In this document: positions 35,499 to 44,069 of the stretch, piece after piece | Position numbering within the stretch: the first letter of the stretch is position 1 | Layout of the letters: each line of letters begins with the position of its first letter | From: SIG307 sp045596385 | GTDB lineage: Bacteria > Bacillota > Clostridia > Lachnospirales > Lachnospiraceae | Length of the DNA stretch: 64,000 nucleotides | Direction of reading: 5' to 3' | Assembly (NCBI GenBank): GCA_045596385.1 | Contig: JAZOCC010000015.1 | Coordinates: 124,001 to 188,000, forward strand | The notes under the pieces: generated by a model | What the model saw: only the letters and a program-made list of their open reading frames with translations | Told to the model about the DNA's origin: nothing | Database searches by the model: none | Made by a program: the position numbers and the translations under genes

Positions 35499-37409
35499 TT
35501 ACTGCTTCTGATTCTCGATCTGTTCCGCCAGCTCGTTTAAGTACACCCAACGGTCCATCTTTTCCTCCAAAGCCGCTTCCGCCTCTTCCTTTGCTTTGGA
35601 CAGCTCCTGGAGCTTTCCGTAGTTGGTGGCAGAGGCTGCGATTTCTTCTTCAAGTGCCGCTATCTTATCCTCCAGTGCCGCTATATCCGCATCAATGGTT
35701 TCGTACTCCTTTTGCTCCTTGTAGGAGAACTTCACCTTCTGCTCGCGGTTTTTCCATGTGGCGCGGCTGTCGGTCTTCGCACTGCCCTCATCGTCCTGAC
35801 CCGATTGAATTCCTCCGATGTTTGTCGCATTTCCTAACTTACCGGCACCAACGTTTCCCGCACCGGTACCGCTTCCCATCCGGACATTTCCCTCAGAAAT
35901 CCCCCTCGTCACCGGGCGGCCTTCCCGTTCGCACACCGCACGGTAGTCCGAATAGTTACCTTCATATCTGCGAATGACACCGTCACCCTCAAAGGAGAAG
36001 ATACGATTTGCCACCTTATCGAGAAAATACCGGTCATGGGACACCGCAATGACAATACCGTTGTACCGGGTTAAGTAATCTTCCAGAATGGAAAGGGTAC
36101 GAATGTCCAAATCGTTGGTCGGCTCGTCCAAAATCAGCACATTCGGTGCCTCCATCAGCACATGAAGCAACGCCAGACGACGCTTTTCACCGCCGGATAG
36201 TTTACCGATTAAAGTATATTGCATGGCGTCCGTAAACAGGAACTTTTCACACATCTGGGACGCACTGATTTTCCCTTCGGAGGTCTCGATATATTCCGCC
36301 ACCTCTCTGACGGAATCAATGACACGAATCTCCGGATTCAATGCCTCGTTTTCCTGCATAAAGTAACCCACCTTAATCGTGGTACCGAACTCCACCGTAC
36401 CTTCATCCGGCGCCAGCTTTCCGGTAATCATTTTCAGGAATGTACTCTTTCCGCACCCGTTTGGCCCGATAATACCGATACGGTCCGTAGAAAGGAAAAT
36501 ATAGCTGAAGTCCTTGATAAGCATCTTCTCACCGAAGGACTTGGAAATATGCTCCACCTCAATAGTCTTCTTCCCCAAACGGGAGGACAACGCCTTAATC
36601 TCCACCTCCCCGTCTACCACAATCTTTTCCCGGTTCTTTAATGCCTCAAACCGCTCGATATGGGCCTTTTGCTTGGTGGAACGGGCTCTTGCACCCCGCA
36701 TCATCCACGCCAAATCCTGACGGTACAGACTCTGATTTTTCCGCTCCGTTGCCAGCTGCATCGCTTCCCTCTCCGCCTTTAGCAGCAAAAAGCCGGTATA
36801 GTTTTCTTTATAGGAATAGAGCTTTCCCTTATCCAACTCCACAATCCGGTTGGTAACCGCATCTAAGAAATAACGGTCATGGGTAATCATCACCAACGCT
36901 TTTCCGTTTTTCTTTAAATATTCCTCCAACCACTCCGTCATAGCGGAATCCAGATGGTTGGTCGGCTCATCCAAAATCAATACATCCGCCGGCATAAGGA
37001 GTGTCCGCACCAGCGCCGCCCGTTTTCTCTGACCACCGGAAAGAGTAGACGGCACCGCATCCGTCTCCGGAATGCCAAGCTTCCGAAGCATCGCCGCTGC
37101 CTCCCCCGGAATATCACGGTACTCCTCCGGGTGTACCAATCCATCCGTAATATTCTGTAAAAGTGTCATTTCATCGGAAAATACCGGATTTTGCGGCAAA
37201 TAGGCAATCCGTACCTCTTTCCCTTTGATCACAGTCCCGGCATCCGGCTCTTCCAGCCCCGCCAAAATCTTTAAAAATGTGGACTTTCCGGTACCGTTAA
37301 TGCCGATAATTCCGATGCGGTCTCCCTCGTTAATGCCGAGCGACACATCGTCAAACAGCATTCGCTCCGTATAGCTTTTTGATACATGTTCTATGGTAAT
37401 CAGGTTCAT
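35499..37409 (-). CDS. ABC-F family ATPase (Uup-like)
   Basis: Cytoplasmic tandem-ATPase that acts on the ribosome or in translation rather than in transport. It is 636 aa from ATG 37409 (GGAGG site). Domain 1 has Walker A GINGTGKS and signature LSGGQRKR; the linker helix has RQDLAWMMRGARARSTKQKAHIERFEAL; domain 2 has GPNGCGKS and LSGGEKRR. The C-terminal 80 residues are a coiled coil as in Uup. A Gly/Asn-rich insert (about 545-580, GSGTGAGNVGAGKLGNATNIGG) before the coiled coil is unusual. A 400-bp palindrome-rich leader lies upstream. Confidence 0.92.
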   Translation of the reverse strand: MNLITIEHVSKSYTERMLFDDVSLGINEGDRIGIIGINGTGKSTFLKILAGLEEPDAGTVIKGKEVRIAYLPQNPVFSDEMTLLQNITDGLVHPEEYRDIPGEAAAMLRKLGIPETDAVPSTLSGGQRKRAALVRTLLMPADVLILDEPTNHLDSAMTEWLEEYLKKNGKALVMITHDRYFLDAVTNRIVELDKGKLYSYKENYTGFLLLKAEREAMQLATERKNQSLYRQDLAWMMRGARARSTKQKAHIERFEALKNREKIVVDGEVEIKALSSRLGKKTIEVEHISKSFGEKMLIKDFSYIFLSTDRIGIIGPNGCGKSTFLKMITGKLAPDEGTVEFGTTIKVGYFMQENEALNPEIRVIDSVREVAEYIETSEGKISASQMCEKFLFTDAMQYTLIGKLSGGEKRRLALLHVLMEAPNVLILDEPTNDLDIRTLSILEDYLTRYNGIVIAVSHDRYFLDKVANRIFSFEGDGVIRRYEGNYSDYRAVCEREGRPVTRGISEGNVRMGSGTGAGNVGAGKLGNATNIGGIQSGQDDEGSAKTDSRATWKNREQKVKFSYKEQKEYETIDADIAALEDKIAALEEEIAASATNYGKLQELSKAKEEAEAALEEKMDRWVYLNELAEQIENQKQ

Positions 37410-37811
37410 AATGCCTCCGAATTCTCTTATTCTCCCCATAGTGTAACACAATTTTTTTGATTTGTACACATCGCATAGAGATAGAGTTCGCTTGCGAAAC
37501 TCTTGCGCTGAGTGCGGTCGCTTGCGACACCTTCCTCTCGCACGAGTGCGCATCCTAAGCGTCTTTCTCTGTGCAAAGGGAAATCAGAGGATTTCCCTTT
37601 GCACAGAGAAAGACCGGCTATCAGTCCGGTCACTTACGTACCGCACTTTCAAGCCGGTCTTTCCTTTTGCCCTTGCACGTTCCCCAACGTTTTCGTCCTC
37701 TAATCAATACCTTCTCCAATATTGATTACTTTCCTACTATAACATGTTCTGAGAAAAATTGTCAATAGGACTATAGTTTCACTCTATTATTTTGTAACAG
37801 TTGCACAAAAA
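37410..37811. other. Palindrome-rich intergenic region
   Basis: 402 bp without a credible gene. Besides the 25-bp perfect palindrome at 37561-37614 it has several short inverted repeats built on CGCTTGCG or CGCACGAGTGCG (37488-37555), and a CCGGTCTTTCC segment (37655-37666) that echoes one arm of the large palindrome. Confidence 0.6.
37561..37614. repeat. Perfect 25-bp inverted repeat
   Basis: Arms 37561-37585 and 37590-37614 are exact reverse complements (starting GTCTTTCTCTGTGCAAAGGG) around the 4-nt loop AGAG. No T-tract follows on either strand, so it is not a standard terminator. It lies about 150 bp before the ABC-F start codon. Confidence 0.9.
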
Positions 37812-39083
37812 CTAGGCATAAAATTTGTTCAAAAAGCGAAGTAAACCGTCTACATCCTTCCTTCCGGCCAATTCTCTTGCGGAATGCATAGCCAGAAGCG
37901 GAACTCCCAAATCAATCGCCCGCATCGGAACCCAGGAGGACAAAATCGGTCCCAAGGTACTTCCTCCCGCCAAATCCGCATGATTCGCAACCTTTTGATA
38001 CGCCACGTCCGCTTCCTCACAAAGCACCTGGGCAATGGCCACCGTCTCCGTATCAAAAGCGTAACGCTGGCTGCTGTTAATCTTTAACGCAATTCCCTTA
38101 TTCATGGTAGCACGATTTACCGGATCATACATATCCTGACGATTCGGATGCAACGCATGGGCACCGTCCACCGACAACATAATACTTTTCGCAAGAGCCG
38201 CCTGCATCTGTTCCCTTGACACTCCCAATCCTGCGTAGATCCGTTCGATTATCGCTCCGGTCAGGGCACTGTCCGCTCCCTGCTTGGAACGACTTCCGAT
38301 TTCCTCATGGTCATACAGCACCGCCATATGAATTCCTGATGTATGGGTTCCTGCACAAATCGCCTGTAACAGGGCATAACAGGACAACTGGTTATCCAGA
38401 CGGGGTGCGGAAACAAACTCCTCCTCCTCGCCGAGATAACAAGCCGGTTCCGCACAATATACCGTCAGGTCATAATCCAGAATTTCTTCCGCATCGACCT
38501 GCAATTCCTTCGCAAGTAATGTTCTTACATACGCCTCCTTGGATTCGCCCTCCTTTAACATCCCGAGAAGCGGCAACAAATCCCTCTGAGGCTTGTATTC
38601 CACGCCCTTGTTTACTTCTCGGTTCATATGAATGGCAAGATTCGGCACCGTAAGCAGCGGCCGCTTAAAATCTACCGTTTCAAGGCGTGGCGCATAGGCA
38701 GTCTCTCCCCTCAGCACCACGCGGCCCGCCAATGAAAGAGGACGGTCAAACCAGGTATTTAAAATCGCCCCTCCGTATACTTCGATATCCAGACGCTTAT
38801 ATTCCCCGGATACCAGCTCTGCCACGGGTTTTACCCGTAAGCACGGCGCATCCGTATGGGCCACCGCCAGATGCAAGGCATCCACGCCGGAAAATTCCGA
38901 TCCTACGGTATAAGCAACCAACCCGGTTCCGTACACGCGGATAAAATACCCCTTCCCACGCTCCGGAACAAAAGGTTCTTCCAGCCTCTGCTCCGTAAAT
39001 CCGGCATTTAATAAAACATCTGCTCCCAGCTCCACCGCATGATACGGGGTCACTGCTCCGTTTAAATACTCAAACAATTCCAT
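37812..39083 (-). CDS. M18-family aspartyl aminopeptidase
   Basis: Zinc aminopeptidase that removes N-terminal acidic residues from peptides in the cytoplasm. It is 423 aa, typical for bacterial M18. Metal and catalytic residues are seen in VAHTDAPCLRVKP (about 93), LDNQLSCYAL, LYDHEEIGSRSKQGADS (about 260), and NHADLAGGSTLGPILS. MELFEYLNGAVTPYHAV at the start is characteristic. Monocistronic appearance: a hairpin separates it from the chemoreceptor downstream of its promoter side. Confidence 0.93.
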   Translation of the reverse strand: MELFEYLNGAVTPYHAVELGADVLLNAGFTEQRLEEPFVPERGKGYFIRVYGTGLVAYTVGSEFSGVDALHLAVAHTDAPCLRVKPVAELVSGEYKRLDIEVYGGAILNTWFDRPLSLAGRVVLRGETAYAPRLETVDFKRPLLTVPNLAIHMNREVNKGVEYKPQRDLLPLLGMLKEGESKEAYVRTLLAKELQVDAEEILDYDLTVYCAEPACYLGEEEEFVSAPRLDNQLSCYALLQAICAGTHTSGIHMAVLYDHEEIGSRSKQGADSALTGAIIERIYAGLGVSREQMQAALAKSIMLSVDGAHALHPNRQDMYDPVNRATMNKGIALKINSSQRYAFDTETVAIAQVLCEEADVAYQKVANHADLAGGSTLGPILSSWVPMRAIDLGVPLLAMHSARELAGRKDVDGLLRFLNKFYA

Positions 39084-39113
39084 AACATTCTCCTATCCTG
39101 TTTACAATGAAAC

Positions 39114-39143
39114 GGGGCGTCGTACCATCGTACGACAGCCCCC
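39114..39143 (-). terminator. Terminator of the chemoreceptor gene
   Basis: Stem GGGGC-GTCGTAC/GTACGAC-A-GCCCC, 12 bp with one bulge and a 4-nt loop, 28 bp beyond the chemoreceptor stop. The following minus-strand tract (GTTTCATTG) is weak. Confidence 0.65.
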
Positions 39144-39170
39144 TTCGTTCCTTTTCTACTGTTACACCGC

Positions 39171-41159
39171 TTACGCTTTCTCTGTTACCGTAAACAATGC
39201 CATATTCTTTTCCAGTTCTTCCTTCAAACCGACCAGTTCTTCCGTCTGTCTCGTACATTCCTCCAGAATCGTACTTACCTCGTACATGGATGCAGAGGTC
39301 TCTTCCGCTCCTGCCGCATTCTCTTCCGCAATGGCAGCCAGACCTTCTACGATATTTACAACGCCCTCTCTGAGATCCGCCAGCTGTTTGGTCTGTGCGG
39401 TAATCTCCTTGATGGCCTTCATAACCGAGGATACCTCCGAACTCAGCGCACCGAATACTTTTAGTGTCTCATCCAGCTTATCGTTCTGGGTTACGATACT
39501 CTCCGATACATTATCCATTGCCTTTACGCTGGTATTGGAATTCAAAATCAGCGCCTCTACTACCTCACGAATCTCTTCCGCCGAAGTACGGGACTGCTCC
39601 GCCAATTCTCTGATTTCATCCGCAACTACCGCAAAGCCCATGCCTGCTTCTCCCGCTCTCGCCGCCTCGATGGAGGCATTCAGGGAGAGAAGATTGGTCT
39701 GACTCGCAATGGCGGCAATCATGTCGGTTGCCTTTTGAATCTGCTGTGCGGATTCGTTGGTCTCATTGGTTTGCTTCTTAATCTCATTTATCGCGTCATC
39801 CGCTTCCTTACTGATAATTAAAAGTTCCTGCAAGGTCTTGTCCGCATCGATGCTGTATTCATCCATCTTCTTGGCACTGATACTTAAGTTCTCCACCTCG
39901 GCCACCGCCACCTCAATAGCGTCACCGATTTGTGCCACCTGGGTATTGGCCTGCATGGTCTCCGTTGCCTGGGAAGTAGCTCCCTTGGCAATATCCTCCA
40001 CCGCCAGGTTTACACTGGCTACAGTTTCAGAAATCCGTCCCATGGACTCATTCATAAGCTCTGAGAAATCGGATACTTCTTTGGACGAGGTCCGGATGCT
40101 TCCTACAATCTCGTTTAATTCCTCCGCCAGCTTCTTTACACCGCGGGCAATATCTCCGATTTCATCCTTTCTCTTTGTATCCTCATCCTCCATGCACACA
40201 GTCAGATCTCCGCCGGCCACCCGGGTAAGACCGGTTACGGACACGTCCATTGCCTTTGTCATCTTCCGTACTTCAAAGAAACACAATACCCCTGCCGCCA
40301 CAGCAAAAATAATACCGAAGATAATAAGAGTAACCAGCACACCGTTCATATCCTTACTGATACCGTCACGGTTGACTCCGCAGAAAACCGCTCCTACGAC
40401 TTCACCGGAACTCTCCTGCATCAACGGATAATAATAAACCGCATAGTCTTCTCCGTTCAAGGTACCTTCGGAATCATAATAGTAATTCCCTTGATACACA
40501 TATTTTACTAAAATATTTTCATACGTTGCCGTATCTACCTTCATACCGGAATAGCGATTACCGTTTTCATCCGCAAACGTGGTCATCACACAGGTATCTC
40601 CGAAGAATACCATAACATCCACGCCGGCTTTTTCACTCATATCGTCCAGATACTCATACATAGGCTCCATATCCGTGGTCCCTTTATAAAAAACACCATC
40701 GCTATAGGCGTAATCGCCATGAGTATACACCGTAAAAGCTTCCACTGCGGAGATGGTCAATCCCTCCATCTCTCCATACACCAGCTTATGGGTCAGCTTC
40801 TTGGCACTGGACACCGAATCAATAATATAAAACAAGCTGATAATCAGAATCGGCCCCAACACAATCGCCATAATGCGCACCATGAGAGTGAACCAATGCT
40901 TCTCTTTGTTCTGCTGCTTTTTCAGAAGCTTCTTTGCTTCTCTCTCGGCCTCTTTCGCTTCCTCTTCCTCTACATCACTGAAATCCATTTGAAATATATC
41001 CGTATCGATGTCGGAATCATCGGAATCGTCCGTGATAAAATCTTCCTCGTCCACATCCTTAAAGAAATCCTCCGGAATCTCCAATTCCTCCGGGTCCGGA
41101 GTTAAAGCCGCACCTGCCGGTTCTTCCGTGGTTTCAAATAATTCTTCCGTTGTATTCAT
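39171..41159 (-). CDS. Methyl-accepting chemotaxis protein
   Basis: 662-aa chemoreceptor. It has an unusually long acidic cytoplasmic N-terminus (about 85 residues, EELEIPEDFFKDVDEEDF..DDSDDSDIDTD). The first membrane segment is at about 97-118, followed by a dCache/sCache-like extracellular domain (about 120-270). The second membrane segment is at about 275-297, followed by a HAMP domain. The signalling domain contains the conserved tip IAAIASQTNLLSLNASIEAARAGEAGMGFAVVADEIRELAEQS. Its ligand is unknown. It implies a motile organism or at least a chemosensory pathway; no che or fla genes are in the window. Confidence 0.94.
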   Translation of the reverse strand: MNTTEELFETTEEPAGAALTPDPEELEIPEDFFKDVDEEDFITDDSDDSDIDTDIFQMDFSDVEEEEAKEAEREAKKLLKKQQNKEKHWFTLMVRIMAIVLGPILIISLFYIIDSVSSAKKLTHKLVYGEMEGLTISAVEAFTVYTHGDYAYSDGVFYKGTTDMEPMYEYLDDMSEKAGVDVMVFFGDTCVMTTFADENGNRYSGMKVDTATYENILVKYVYQGNYYYDSEGTLNGEDYAVYYYPLMQESSGEVVGAVFCGVNRDGISKDMNGVLVTLIIFGIIFAVAAGVLCFFEVRKMTKAMDVSVTGLTRVAGGDLTVCMEDEDTKRKDEIGDIARGVKKLAEELNEIVGSIRTSSKEVSDFSELMNESMGRISETVASVNLAVEDIAKGATSQATETMQANTQVAQIGDAIEVAVAEVENLSISAKKMDEYSIDADKTLQELLIISKEADDAINEIKKQTNETNESAQQIQKATDMIAAIASQTNLLSLNASIEAARAGEAGMGFAVVADEIRELAEQSRTSAEEIREVVEALILNSNTSVKAMDNVSESIVTQNDKLDETLKVFGALSSEVSSVMKAIKEITAQTKQLADLREGVVNIVEGLAAIAEENAAGAEETSASMYEVSTILEECTRQTEELVGLKEELEKNMALFTVTEKA

Positions 41160-41217
41160 CTCCGTACTCCTTTCCGAACATTTATCCCTATAAAATATTC
41201 ATCGCAAGGTTTGCTAT

Positions 41218-41246
41218 AGTATAACATATTTTAACAAAAAAGTCCA
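41218..41246 (-). promoter_or_regulatory. Promoter of the chemoreceptor gene
   Basis: On the minus strand TGGACT (41246-41241), 17 bp, TATACT (41223-41218), 59 bp before the start codon. Confidence 0.6.
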
Positions 41247-41440
41247 GAGATTTCCCTTAGTTTTCTCCAAATTCCACCCAAATTGTGTAAATTATACTCA
41301 CAACTTAGCCCAATCTGTTTCTTCCTGAATCCGGCAGGAAAAAATATCCTTTTCAAGACAATTATTCTATGATATACTATTTCAATAATGTATAGTTTCG
41401 GTGGCTTGTACTCTATTGTATCGCCAAACAGGAGGTTCCC

Positions 41441-42697
41441 ATGAAACATCTGAAAAACCGCATCATTTCTGCCGTATGCGCCTGTGTCTGTTTTTTTGTT
41501 GCGACACTGTCCGGCGGCTTTTCCGTGAGTGCGGATACACAGAAAGATACTCCCGCTTCTTTGGGTGATCTTGTTACCGGTGCACCGGAACAAACACCTT
41601 CCAGGAACAATTCAGCGGATGCGTCGGAAAATTCCATGCAGTTCACTCCGACCCCTGCCGTTTTATTAACTGCCACTCCGACTCCGAAACCGACACCGAG
41701 TCCGACGCCGGCAGCCACACCGACTCCGACACTTACACCGACACCTACCGTTACGCCGACACCTACGGCCACACCGACGCCGGAACCGCTTAAGTTTACA
41801 AAGGCAATTGCCAACGTTTCCGACTTTGTAAATGTCCGCGAAGGCGCTTCCACCGACACAAAAGTCGTCGGTAAGCTGTTTAAAAACGGTATCGCGGAAG
41901 TATTGGAAACCGAAGGAGAATGGACAAAGATTTCTTCCGGTAACGTAACCGGTTATATTTTTTCCGAATATTTATATTTAGGCGATAAAGCGCTTTCCTA
42001 TGCCGACAAAATCACCGCCTATAACGCAAAGGTTACGGCAAATTCCATGAACGTACGCTCCGGCCCGGGTACCGAGCACGATAAACTGGGTTCCGTGACC
42101 AACGGAAATGCATTCCCTGCCATTCTTTCCCTCTCCAACAAGGAATGGATTGCGGTTCAGTACGATGCCGACACGGTAGCATATCTGTACGCGGAATACG
42201 TTTCCCTTACCTGTAATCAGAAATCCGCAATGACTCTGGCAGAAATTGCTGCCGCAGAACGGGCCGCAAAGATTGAAAAGGCCCATGTAAAGAGTATTCC
42301 GATTACGTACCGCGACCCGATTGCCCTGACGGATGAGGATTTGGAGGTATTCGCCCTTGTGGTGGCCGCAGAAGCGCTCTGGGAGCCTTACGAAGGCAAA
42401 CTTGCGGTAGCAAATGTCATTCTGAACCGTCTTCTCACCGGTCGTTACGGCAACACCGTTTACGGTGTGGTAACCGCTCCGGGACAATTTGAGGGTTATA
42501 AACACATCGACCGCTACCGGAACCGGGATCTGACCGACTGCTACAAGGCTTGTAACGAAGCTCTTTCCGGTAAAAATAACATCGGTGATTATCAATTTTT
42601 CCATGCGGACTATTATGTAGATAACCATGATGAATGGCCGTTGTTTACTTCCTGGCACCAGATTGCCGGACATGTATTCTTTAAACGAAACTGGTAA
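41441..42697 (+). CDS. Secreted cell-wall hydrolase, SleB-like, with SH3 domains
   Basis: 418 aa. A signal peptide (residues 1-30) is followed by a Thr/Pro repeat linker (about 66-108, TPTPTP-type) and two bacterial SH3 domains (about 118-180 and 193-258, VNVREGASTDTKVVG and MNVRSGPGTEHDKLG). The C-terminal hydrolase domain of the SleB/Hydrolase_2 family is at about 300-418 (VVAAEALWEPYEGKLAVANVILNRL, with the catalytic Glu in AEAL, and APGQFEGY). Such enzymes are lytic transglycosylases or amidases that open cortex or wall peptidoglycan. GGAGG at 41431-41435 precedes the ATG. Convergent with spmB, with only 6 bp between stops. Confidence 0.9.
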   Translation: MKHLKNRIISAVCACVCFFVATLSGGFSVSADTQKDTPASLGDLVTGAPEQTPSRNNSADASENSMQFTPTPAVLLTATPTPKPTPSPTPAATPTPTLTPTPTVTPTPTATPTPEPLKFTKAIANVSDFVNVREGASTDTKVVGKLFKNGIAEVLETEGEWTKISSGNVTGYIFSEYLYLGDKALSYADKITAYNAKVTANSMNVRSGPGTEHDKLGSVTNGNAFPAILSLSNKEWIAVQYDADTVAYLYAEYVSLTCNQKSAMTLAEIAAAERAAKIEKAHVKSIPITYRDPIALTDEDLEVFALVVAAEALWEPYEGKLAVANVILNRLLTGRYGNTVYGVVTAPGQFEGYKHIDRYRNRDLTDCYKACNEALSGKNNIGDYQFFHADYYVDNHDEWPLFTSWHQIAGHVFFKRNW

Positions 42698-42703
42698 TAC
42701 GAC

Positions 42704-43228
42704 TTACAGCATCCCTCCGAGGATGGTACTTACCGCTACCCCTGTTACGGTTGCCACCAGCGCACCGGTCAGGGTGTAGCGGGTTTTTTTTACCCCTGCC
42801 GCCATAAAATACACCGACATGGTATAGAATACCGTCTCCGTGGAAGAGCAGATTAAGGACGTTACTTTCCCCAAATAAGAATCCGGACCGTATTCCTTAA
42901 AAATATCCAGCACCAGCCCCGTGGCCGCAGAGGAAGAAAACATCTTCACCACCACCAAAGGCACCAGTTCTCCCGGAAAGGAAAGCACCTCCGCCACCGG
43001 CGAAAGCCATCCCGCCAGCGCCTCCAGAAATCCGGAGGCCCGTAACATACCCACACCGGTCATCAGACCGATTAACGTGGGCAAGATTCCAAAGGTTACC
43101 TGAAATCCGTCCTTGGCGCCCTCTGTAAACTCTTTATAAATATCCGTCCTTGTCAACAATCCGTATCCGATCATATAAAATAAAAGCAACGGAATACAAA
43201 AATCCGAAAGATACATCAACAACCGCAT
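42704..43228 (-). CDS. spmB: Spore maturation protein B
   Basis: Integral membrane protein linked with spore-core dehydration in Bacillus. It is 174 aa from ATG 43228, preceded by GGAAGGAGAAGG; the frame is open upstream but only as a shadow of spmA. Four or so membrane segments; FGILPTLIGLMTGVGMLRASG and PLVVVKMFSSSAATGLVLDI and STETVFYTMSVYF are SpmB/nucleoside-recognition-domain motifs. The start shares one base with the spmA stop (TGATG), so the pair is coupled. Confidence 0.93.
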   Translation of the reverse strand: MRLLMYLSDFCIPLLLFYMIGYGLLTRTDIYKEFTEGAKDGFQVTFGILPTLIGLMTGVGMLRASGFLEALAGWLSPVAEVLSFPGELVPLVVVKMFSSSAATGLVLDIFKEYGPDSYLGKVTSLICSSTETVFYTMSVYFMAAGVKKTRYTLTGALVATVTGVAVSTILGGML

Positions 43229-43821
43229 CACACCTTCTCCTTCCGTTCCGTCAGTTTTACGAAAATTACTGCCGCCAGCGTACTTACCGCAGTGGCAGCA
43301 ATGGCCGGTCCGACGATACCCGCCGGATTTACCGAACCGTACTGACTTCGGTAAGCAATAATATTTACCGGTATCAACTGAAGAGATGAAATATTGATGA
43401 TTAAGAACGTGCACATAGCGCGGGAGGCTACCTCCTTTTGCCCTCCCTGAGCAATGTTAAGCTTCTGTAACTCCTGCATAGCTTTCAATCCGAAGGGAGT
43501 TGCCGCCCAGCCCAGCCCCAGAATATTTGCAAGCAGATTTGATGCGATGTAATCATTTACTTTGGCATCCGCCGGTATATCCGGAAACAAAAAACGCAGC
43601 ACCGGCCGCACCGCCTTTCGAAATTTTTCCGTCAATCCCGCCGCTTCGGCAATTTTCATCATTCCGGTCCACAGGGCCATGACACCCAGCATGGTGATAC
43701 AGAGCTCCACCGCTTCTTTGGACGAATCCACCGCCGCAGTTCCCACCTCCTTTATATTCCCCGTTACGGTTCCGTACACTACCGCAATCAAAATCATTCC
43801 GCCCCACAGATAATTTAACAT
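43228..43821 (-). CDS. spmA: Spore maturation protein A
   Basis: 197 aa from ATG 43821 (GGAG six bases upstream; a GTG at 43827 is possible). It is a membrane protein of the Gate/nucleoside recognition family: YLWGGMILIAVVYGTVTGN, a membrane-embedded VELCITMLGVMALWTGMMKIAEAAGL, and NLLANILGLGWAATPFGLKAMQEL. Works with SpmB. Presence of the pair is consistent with a spore former or a lineage descended from one. Confidence 0.93.
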   Translation of the reverse strand: MLNYLWGGMILIAVVYGTVTGNIKEVGTAAVDSSKEAVELCITMLGVMALWTGMMKIAEAAGLTEKFRKAVRPVLRFLFPDIPADAKVNDYIASNLLANILGLGWAATPFGLKAMQELQKLNIAQGGQKEVASRAMCTFLIINISSLQLIPVNIIAYRSQYGSVNPAGIVGPAIAATAVSTLAAVIFVKLTERKEKV

Positions 43822-43979
43822 AGGCACTCCGAAAACAAACTTTGTACTACTTTACGCTTCCCGCAGGCAAACTATGCCCTCTTCTTACACTTTCCGGTCC
43901 GCCGCAGTACGATTCTTCACTCCGTTTCGGTCTGTCCGGTCCCACCGTTCCCCGGGCAGTGTGGCCCCCGCGGAGTTTT

Positions 43980-44009
43980 TTACGAGAAAATACAAAAATT
44001 TTCTCGTAA
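43980..44009. terminator. 12-bp hairpin between spmA and murF
   Basis: A perfect stem TTACGAGAAAAT/ATTTTCTCGTAA with a 6-nt loop ACAAAA. A second hairpin follows at once (44013-44043). Possibly a back-up terminator or part of the spmA upstream region. Confidence 0.5.
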
Positions 44010-44012
44010 CAT

Positions 44013-44043
44013 AAAAAGGGAACTGTCGCTACAACAATTCCCT
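44013..44043 (-). terminator. murF terminator
   Basis: On the minus strand AGGGAATTGT..ACAGTTCCCT forms a 9-bp stem with one mismatch, followed by TTTTT. It lies 27 bp beyond the murF stop. Confidence 0.8.
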
Positions 44044-44069
44044 ACATTTCTCTTCCTTTTTAACCGAAC

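Noticed and set aside
37427..37768. Several short frames (63-87 codons) in the palindrome-rich region upstream of the ABC-F gene
   Set aside because: They are generated by the inverted repeats on both strands, without ribosome sites.
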